Assembly: GCF_018614915.1 (NCBI RefSeq) | Contig: NZ_JAGGNU010000005.1 | Span: 120,514-184,513 of the forward strand | Source of the DNA: Variovorax paradoxus | Lineage (GTDB): Bacteria; Pseudomonadota; Gammaproteobacteria; Burkholderiales; Burkholderiaceae_C | Direction: 5' to 3' | Length of the DNA stretch: 64,000 bases | Part shown: one piece after another, positions 59,432 through 64,000 of the stretch | Layout: every line of letters begins with the position of its first letter | Numbering within the stretch: position 1 is the stretch's first letter | Program-made: the position numbers and the translations under genes | Notes under the pieces: model-generated | Told to the model about the DNA's origin: nothing | Databases searched by the model: none | What the model saw: only the letters and a program-made list of their open reading frames with translations

Positions 59432-60388
59432 TTATTCAGCCTTGAAGCCGGAGGCTTTGATGGGCGCCTCCCAGCGCTTGAGATGCGCCGCCTGGATGGC
59501 CGCCAATTCGGCCGGCCCGGCATGCGCCGGCACCAGGCCCAGGTTGAAGATGCGCTCCTGGATCTCGGGCGCGCGCAAGGCCTCGGCCACCGCGCCGTCG
59601 ATGCGCTGCACCAGCGCCGGCGCCATGCCGGGCGGGCCGTACAGACCGAAGAAGGCGTCGGCGGTGATGTCGATGCCGGACTCCTTGAGCGTGGGCACCT
59701 CCGGCAGCGCCTTGCTGCGCTGCACGCCGGTCACGGCCAGGATGCGGACCTTGCCGGCGCGGTGGTGCTCGATGGTCTCCACGGCCGTGTCGACCATCAG
59801 CGGCACCTGGCCGCCGATCAGGTCCTGCGCAGCCGGCGCGCCGCCGCGGTAGGCGACGTGCGTCATCGGCACGCCGGCCGCCTGGGCGAGCAGCAGGCCG
59901 GCGAAATGCGGCACCGTGCCGGCGCCCGAGGTGGCGTAGTTGGCCTTGCCCGGGTTGGCCTTCATCCAGGCCAGCACCGTCTTCAGGTCGCCGGCCGGCG
60001 CGCCGGGCCCGGCGGTGACGGCAAAGTCGAAGGTGCTCGCGAGCGAGATCGGGGTGAAGTCCTTTACCGTGTCGTAGCCCAGGTTCTGGTAGAGCCAGGG
60101 GTGGATCACCATCGCGCCGCTGGGCGAGAAGATCAGCGTTGCGCCATCCGGCGCGGAGCGCTTGATCTCGGCCAGGGCGAGCCGGCCGGCCGCGCCCGGC
60201 TTGTTGTCGACGATGACGTTCTGTCCGAGCGAGACGCGCATCTTGTCGGCGACGAGGCGCGCCACCACGTCGGCCGATCCGCCCGGCGGGAAGCCGACCA
60301 GGATGCGGGTGGTGCGCTCCTGGGCCAGCGCGATGGGCGCGGCCAGCGCCGCGGTGGCGAGCGCTGCGAAATGGCGGCGTTTCATCAT
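59432..60388 (-). CDS. Bug-family (TTT) periplasmic solute-binding protein
   Basis: A 318-residue tripartite tricarboxylate transporter receptor. Two adjacent ATGs (60388, 60385) follow GAGGAG. Signal peptide KRRHFAALATAALAAPIALA. Bug segments: RILVGFPPGGSADVVARLVADKM, VIVDNKPGAAGRLALAEIKRSAPDGAT, VAYRGGAPAAQDLIGGQVPLMVD and LPEVPTLKESGIDI. It lies 40 bases downstream of the HisC-like gene on the same strand. No membrane components are nearby. Ligand unknown. Confidence 0.93.
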   Translation of the reverse strand: MMKRRHFAALATAALAAPIALAQERTTRILVGFPPGGSADVVARLVADKMRVSLGQNVIVDNKPGAAGRLALAEIKRSAPDGATLIFSPSGAMVIHPWLYQNLGYDTVKDFTPISLASTFDFAVTAGPGAPAGDLKTVLAWMKANPGKANYATSGAGTVPHFAGLLLAQAAGVPMTHVAYRGGAPAAQDLIGGQVPLMVDTAVETIEHHRAGKVRILAVTGVQRSKALPEVPTLKESGIDITADAFFGLYGPPGMAPALVQRIDGAVAEALRAPEIQERIFNLGLVPAHAGPAELAAIQAAHLKRWEAPIKASGFKAE

Positions 60389-60428
60389 CAAGGCAGTCTC
60401 CTCGGGTTTGTTTGTTCTGTGCGCAGGC

Positions 60429-61424
60429 TCAGCGCGCCGGCGCGAGGTCGTGCAGCGCGGCCAGCACGGCCTGGTTCTGCTCCGGCAGCCCGACCGTGAT
60501 GCGCAGCCAGTGCGGCAGGCCGTAGTTGTCGAGCAGCGAGACCTCGATGCCGGCGGCCAGCAGGCGCGCATGAACGGTGCGCCCCTCGCCGACCTGGACC
60601 ATCAGGAAGTTGCCCGATGACGGAATGGAAGCCAGCCTGAGTTCGTGCAGGCCGTTCGCGAGTTGCGCTCGCCCGATGGTATTGAGCTGGTAGCTGCGCG
60701 CGAGAAAGGCCGCGTCGGCCAGCGCCGCCACCGCCGCGGCCTGGGCCGGCGTGCTCACGTTGAAGCGCGGCCGCTGTGCATTCAGGCGCGCCGCCAGCGC
60801 CGGCTGCGAAACGCCGTAGCCGATGCGCAGCCCGGCCAGCCCGTAGGCCTTGGAGAAGGTGCGCGCGACGATCAGGTTCGGGAAGCGCCGCACCCAGCCG
60901 ATGCTGTCGTAGCGCTGCGCCGGCGCCAGGTACTCGGTGTAGGCCTCGTCGAGCAGCACCGTCACGTGCGCCGGCACCGACTGCAGGAAGTCGAGCAGCG
61001 GGCCGGCCTCGATGAAGGTGCCGGTGGGATTGTTCGGGTTGGCCACGAAGACCAGCCGCGTGTCTTGCGCGATGGCCGCGCGCATGGCGTCGAGATCGTG
61101 GCCGAAATCATGCGCCGGGACCACGGTGGCGCGCGCATGGGCGTGCGCAGCCGCCTGCGCGTAGACGACGAAGCCGTATTGCGAATAGACAACGCCTTCG
61201 CCGGGCTTGACGCTCACCTGCGCCGCCAGTTCGAGGATCTCGCTCGAGCCGCTGCCCAAGGTCAGCCAATCGATCGGCACGTCGAGCCGCGAGGCCAGCG
61301 CATGCTTGAGCGCGGTGCCGTTGGCATCGGGGTAGTTGCCCGCGCCTTCGAGCGCTGCGGCGGCGGCGCGGCGCGCCGATTCGGGCATGCCGAGCGGGTT
61401 TTCATTGGAGGCCAGCAGGATCAT
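60429..61424 (-). CDS. HisC-like PLP aminotransferase with short N-terminus
   Basis: A 331-residue fold-type I aminotransferase. PLP features: LASNENPLGMPESARRAA, GSGSSEILELAAQ, FVANPNNPTGTFI, LLDEAYTEYLA and the PLP lysine in RTFSKAYGLAGLRIGYG. The sequence matches histidinol-phosphate aminotransferases, but it begins at SNENP, about 30 residues later than E. coli HisC. A stop codon lies just before the only other start (TTG 61439), so the arm that normally crosses to the partner subunit is absent. No other his genes are nearby, so it may act on another aromatic or imidazole substrate. Next to a Bug gene. Confidence 0.88.
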   Translation of the reverse strand: MILLASNENPLGMPESARRAAAAALEGAGNYPDANGTALKHALASRLDVPIDWLTLGSGSSEILELAAQVSVKPGEGVVYSQYGFVVYAQAAAHAHARATVVPAHDFGHDLDAMRAAIAQDTRLVFVANPNNPTGTFIEAGPLLDFLQSVPAHVTVLLDEAYTEYLAPAQRYDSIGWVRRFPNLIVARTFSKAYGLAGLRIGYGVSQPALAARLNAQRPRFNVSTPAQAAAVAALADAAFLARSYQLNTIGRAQLANGLHELRLASIPSSGNFLMVQVGEGRTVHARLLAAGIEVSLLDNYGLPHWLRITVGLPEQNQAVLAALHDLAPAR

Positions 61425-61629
61425 CGCCGCGGATCGCAATTATTTAAGAAGTTAAATTATCGGAGGCATGTACATCGCTCCTATCAGGGCCTACCCTTTG
61501 AGCCGAAGCCTGCGCCGGCCGCGATTACCTGCAATTTGGTCATTGATAAAACCCGCCAACGGCTCTTACTGATCAACCAGGTATCGAATAAAGTCATCGG
61601 CTGCATTCGATTTCAAGGAGTAAAGAACC
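61425..61629. promoter_or_regulatory. Divergent gap between HisC-like gene and glcB
   Basis: About 205 bases without genes. The HisC-like side is AT-rich (TTAAATTATC, TTTAAGAAG), suitable for a promoter, and the glcB side ends in AAGGAG nine bases before its ATG. I cannot fix promoter hexamers with confidence. Confidence 0.5.
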
Positions 61630-63804
61630 ATGACCGCCCGCACCACCGTCCACGGCCTCCAGGTCGCCGACGAACTCCATCGCTTCATCGAAGACAAGGT
61701 GCTGCCCGCCACCGGCGTGGCCAGCGAGACCTTCTGGAAGGGCTTCGACGCGATCGTCACCGAGCTGGCGCCAAAGAACCTGGCGCTCCTGGCCGAGCGC
61801 GACCGCCTGCAGGCCGAGATGGACGCCTGGCACAAGGCGCACCCCGGCCCGATCGCCGACATGCCGGCCTACCGTGCCTTCCTCGAGAAGATCGGCTACC
61901 TGCTGCCGCAGCCGAAGGACGTGAAGGCCACCACCGCCGACGTCGACGCCGAACTCGCGCTGCAGGCCGGCCCGCAGCTGGTGGTGCCGATCCTCAATGC
62001 GCGCTACGCGCTCAACGCCGCCAATGCGCGCTGGGGCTCGCTGTACGACGCGCTCTACGGCACCGATGCCATTCCCGAGACCGGCGGCGCCGAGAAGGGC
62101 AAGGGCTACAACCCGGCGCGCGGCGCCAAGGTGATCGAGTTCGCGCGCGGCGTGCTCGACCAGGCCGCGCCGCTGGCCAACGGCTCGCACAAGATGGCGA
62201 CCGGCTACAGCGTGAAGGACGGCCAGCTCGTGATCGCGCTGCAAAGCAGCAGCACCCATCTCGCGGACCCGGCGCAGTTCGTCGGCTACCAGGGCGATGC
62301 GGCTGCACCTTCGTCGGTGCTGATCAGGCACAACGGCATCCATGTCGACATCCGGATCGACCGCACGACCGCCATCGGCAAGGGCGATGCCGCTGGCATC
62401 AGCGACGTGGTGCTGGAAGCCGCACTCTCCACCATCCTCGACCTCGAGGACTCGGTGGCCGTGGTCGATGCCGCCGACAAGGTGCTCGCCTATGCCAACT
62501 GGCTCGGCATCCTGCAGGGCACGCTGACCGAGGAAGTCGCCAAGGGCGGCAAGACCTTCACCCGCGGCCTCAACCCGGACCGCGAATACACCGGCGCCGA
62601 CGGCAAGCCGGTCAGGCTGCACGGCCGCTCGCTGATGTTCGTGCGCAACGTGGGCCACCTGATGACCAACCCGGCCATCCTCTACGGCGGCGGCAAGGAA
62701 ATCCCCGAGGGCATCCTGGACGCGGTGATCACGACGACCATCGCCACCGTCGACCTGAAGCGCAAAGGCAACTCGCGCACCGGCAGCGTCTACATCGTGA
62801 AGCCGAAGATGCACGGCCCGGCCGAAGTGGCCTTCGCGAGCGAGCTCTTCGGCCGCGTCGAGCAGATGCTGGGCCTGCCCGCCAACACCGTGAAGCTGGG
62901 CATCATGGACGAGGAGCGCCGCACCAGCGTCAACCTCAAGGCCTGCATCGCCGAGGCGGCCGCGCGCGTGGCCTTCATCAACACCGGCTTCCTCGACCGC
63001 ACCGGCGACGAGATGCACACCGCCATGCATGCCGGCCCGATGCTGCGCAAGGGCGACATGAAGACCACGCCGTGGATCCAGGCCTACGAGAAGAACAACG
63101 TGCTGGTGGGCCTCTCGTGCGGCCTGCGCGGCAAGGCGCAGATCGGCAAGGGCATGTGGGCCATGCCCGACCTGATGGCCGCGATGCTCGAGCAGAAGAT
63201 CGGCCATCCGAAGGCCGGCGCCAACACCGCGTGGGTGCCCTCGCCGACCGCCGCCGTGCTGCATGCGCTGCACTACCACCAGGTCGACGTGGCCGAGGTG
63301 CAGAAGACGCTGGAGAAGATCGACGCCAGCGCCGAGCGCGACAACATCCTTGCCGACCTGCTCAAGGTGCCGGTGGCGCCGGAAGTGAAGTGGACGGCCG
63401 AGGAACGCCAGCAGGAACTCGACAACAACGTGCAGGGCATCCTCGGCTACGTGGTGCGCTGGATCGACCAGGGCGTGGGCTGCTCCAAGGTGCCCGACAT
63501 CCACAACATCGGCCTGATGGAAGACCGCGCGACGCTGCGCATTTCGAGCCAGCACATCGCCAACTGGCTGCTGCACGGCGTGGTGACGAAAGAGCAGGTC
63601 GACGCTACCTTCCAGCGCATGGCCGCGGTGGTCGACCAGCAGAACGCCGGCGATCCGGTCTACCAGAACATGGCCGGCAACTTCACGACCTCGGCCGCGT
63701 ACAAGGCGGCGCAGGAGCTGGTGTTCAAGGGGATCGCGCAGCCGAGCGGGTACACCGAGCCGCTGCTGCATGCGTGGCGGTTGAGGGTGAAGGGCGGGGC
63801 CTGA
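61630..63804 (+). CDS. glcB: Malate synthase G
   Basis: A 724-residue malate synthase, the same length as E. coli GlcB. It condenses glyoxylate with acetyl-CoA to malate. Visible features: [15 protein letters not shown] at the start, [108 protein letters not shown] and [39 protein letters not shown] is nine bases before ATG 61630. Isocitrate lyase and the glc operon are not in the window. It would feed glyoxylate made from glycolate, glyoxylate shunt or purine breakdown into the TCA cycle. Confidence 0.98.
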   Translation: MTARTTVHGLQVADELHRFIEDKVLPATGVASETFWKGFDAIVTELAPKNLALLAERDRLQAEMDAWHKAHPGPIADMPAYRAFLEKIGYLLPQPKDVKATTADVDAELALQAGPQLVVPILNARYALNAANARWGSLYDALYGTDAIPETGGAEKGKGYNPARGAKVIEFARGVLDQAAPLANGSHKMATGYSVKDGQLVIALQSSSTHLADPAQFVGYQGDAAAPSSVLIRHNGIHVDIRIDRTTAIGKGDAAGISDVVLEAALSTILDLEDSVAVVDAADKVLAYANWLGILQGTLTEEVAKGGKTFTRGLNPDREYTGADGKPVRLHGRSLMFVRNVGHLMTNPAILYGGGKEIPEGILDAVITTTIATVDLKRKGNSRTGSVYIVKPKMHGPAEVAFASELFGRVEQMLGLPANTVKLGIMDEERRTSVNLKACIAEAAARVAFINTGFLDRTGDEMHTAMHAGPMLRKGDMKTTPWIQAYEKNNVLVGLSCGLRGKAQIGKGMWAMPDLMAAMLEQKIGHPKAGANTAWVPSPTAAVLHALHYHQVDVAEVQKTLEKIDASAERDNILADLLKVPVAPEVKWTAEERQQELDNNVQGILGYVVRWIDQGVGCSKVPDIHNIGLMEDRATLRISSQHIANWLLHGVVTKEQVDATFQRMAAVVDQQNAGDPVYQNMAGNFTTSAAYKAAQELVFKGIAQPSGYTEPLLHAWRLRVKGGA

Positions 63805-63824
63805 GCTGTCTTTGCACCCCCTCT

Positions 63825-63862
63825 CTCTCCCTCTGGGAGAGGGTTGGGGTGAGGGCATCGTT
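63825..63862. repeat. Palindromic REP-like element downstream of glcB
   Basis: CTCTCCC-TCT-GGGAGAG (63825-63841) is a perfect inverted repeat flanked by C- and G-rich tracts (CACCCC before, TTGGGGTGAGGG after) that extend the pairing. I have seen this CCCTCTCCC...GGGAGAGGG pattern in many proteobacterial intergenic regions. It could act as terminator or repetitive palindrome. Copy number cannot be tested here. Confidence 0.55.
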
Positions 63863-63926
63863 CGCTTGTTTTGGCGTTGCGCTTGAGTTGAGGCCGGAGC
63901 CGGGATGTCGCCCCGGCAGGCGAGTC

Positions 63927-63954
63927 ACTTTCTTTTGCGTCGCCAAAAGAAAGT
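63927..63954. repeat. Perfect 11-bp inverted repeat, dispersed element candidate
   Basis: ACTTTCTTTTG (63927-63937), loop CGTCGC, CAAAAGAAAGT (63944-63954), followed by AACCAAAGAAAAGGCG. I recall this palindrome as frequent in Burkholderiales genomes next to genes. It looks like a mobile-type repeat rather than a gene. The window ends 46 bases later without another feature. Confidence 0.6.
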
Positions 63955-64000
63955 AACCAAAGAAAAGGCGACCCCACCGTGCGTGACCCGCAGCGAAGCT

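Noticed and set aside
61545..61600. Weak dyad with GATCAA/TTGATA in front of glcB as a possible regulator site
   Set aside because: The arms do not match well and spacing is irregular; not distinguishable from chance.
1..64000. tRNA, rRNA, insertion sequence or prophage genes
   Set aside because: Reading both strands gave no tRNA-like cloverleaf with conserved arms that I could support, no rRNA segments, and no transposase, integrase or phage structural protein.

Overview
The window is uniformly GC-rich and almost wall-to-wall coding. Gene content points to a betaproteobacterium of the Comamonadaceae, most like Variovorax. The clues are three orphan Bug-type (tripartite tricarboxylate) solute-binding proteins, the lptA-lptB-rpoN order, the argS-SPOR-dsbA order, a cytochrome b561 with two YceI proteins, malate synthase G, and dispersed palindromes in the last 200 bases of a kind I associate with this group. 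This placement is inference from gene families; there is no rRNA or tRNA gene in the window, and I see no CRISPR array, insertion sequence or prophage.

Layout. Bases 1-6300 hold a large catalase (katE, cut by the left edge) behind a 48-residue membrane peptide, a transglutaminase-like protein, and a three-domain DNA ligase D. Bases 6000-9700 hold a BaeSR-like two-component system with a proline-rich lipoprotein, then a degenerate stand-alone HATPase protein translationally coupled to a 105-residue membrane protein. Bases 9800-17800 are mostly housekeeping: an M14-type amidohydrolase, rpe, apaG, an antiporter/GCS2-ligase/thiL operon, an LpxO-like hydroxylase and an HDOD protein. Bases 17800-20300 hold a LuxR regulator coupled to a hybrid kinase. 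Bases 20685-24342 are a divergent LysR / Bug protein / FAD monooxygenase unit with a clear dyad between the promoters. Bases 24300-33700 are mixed: pgpA, pncC, acetyltransferase, MFS transporter, SEC-C protein, FMN-dependent glutamate-synthase-like oxidoreductase, PIN and CBS proteins. Bases 34200-39300 contain a haloacetate-dehalogenase-like hydrolase, an RlmL-like methyltransferase and a second two-component pair. Bases 39400-42350 are envelope and redox proteins.

Bases 42344-53400 run mostly leftward and hold the envelope core: phospholipase D, rpoN, lptB, lptA, dsbA, SPOR protein and argS, then psiF (rightward) and a fused MFS/spermidine-synthase protein. Bases 53394-61424 are catabolic. 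A four-gene operon (HMG-CoA-lyase family, CaiB-type CoA transferase, Bug protein, SMP-30 lactonase family) faces an IclR regulator across a short AT-rich gap. Two same-geometry palindromes lie exactly on the predicted promoters of both directions. A third Bug gene and a short HisC-like aminotransferase follow. glcB (malate synthase G) closes the window.

The genes most worth following are the IclR-controlled acyl-CoA operon, the HATPase/membrane-protein pair, the antiporter coupled to a glutamate-cysteine-ligase-type enzyme, and the dehalogenase-like hydrolase that has lost a halide-pocket histidine. Many neighbours are coupled by 1-13 base overlaps, and four convergent pairs interlock their stop codons.
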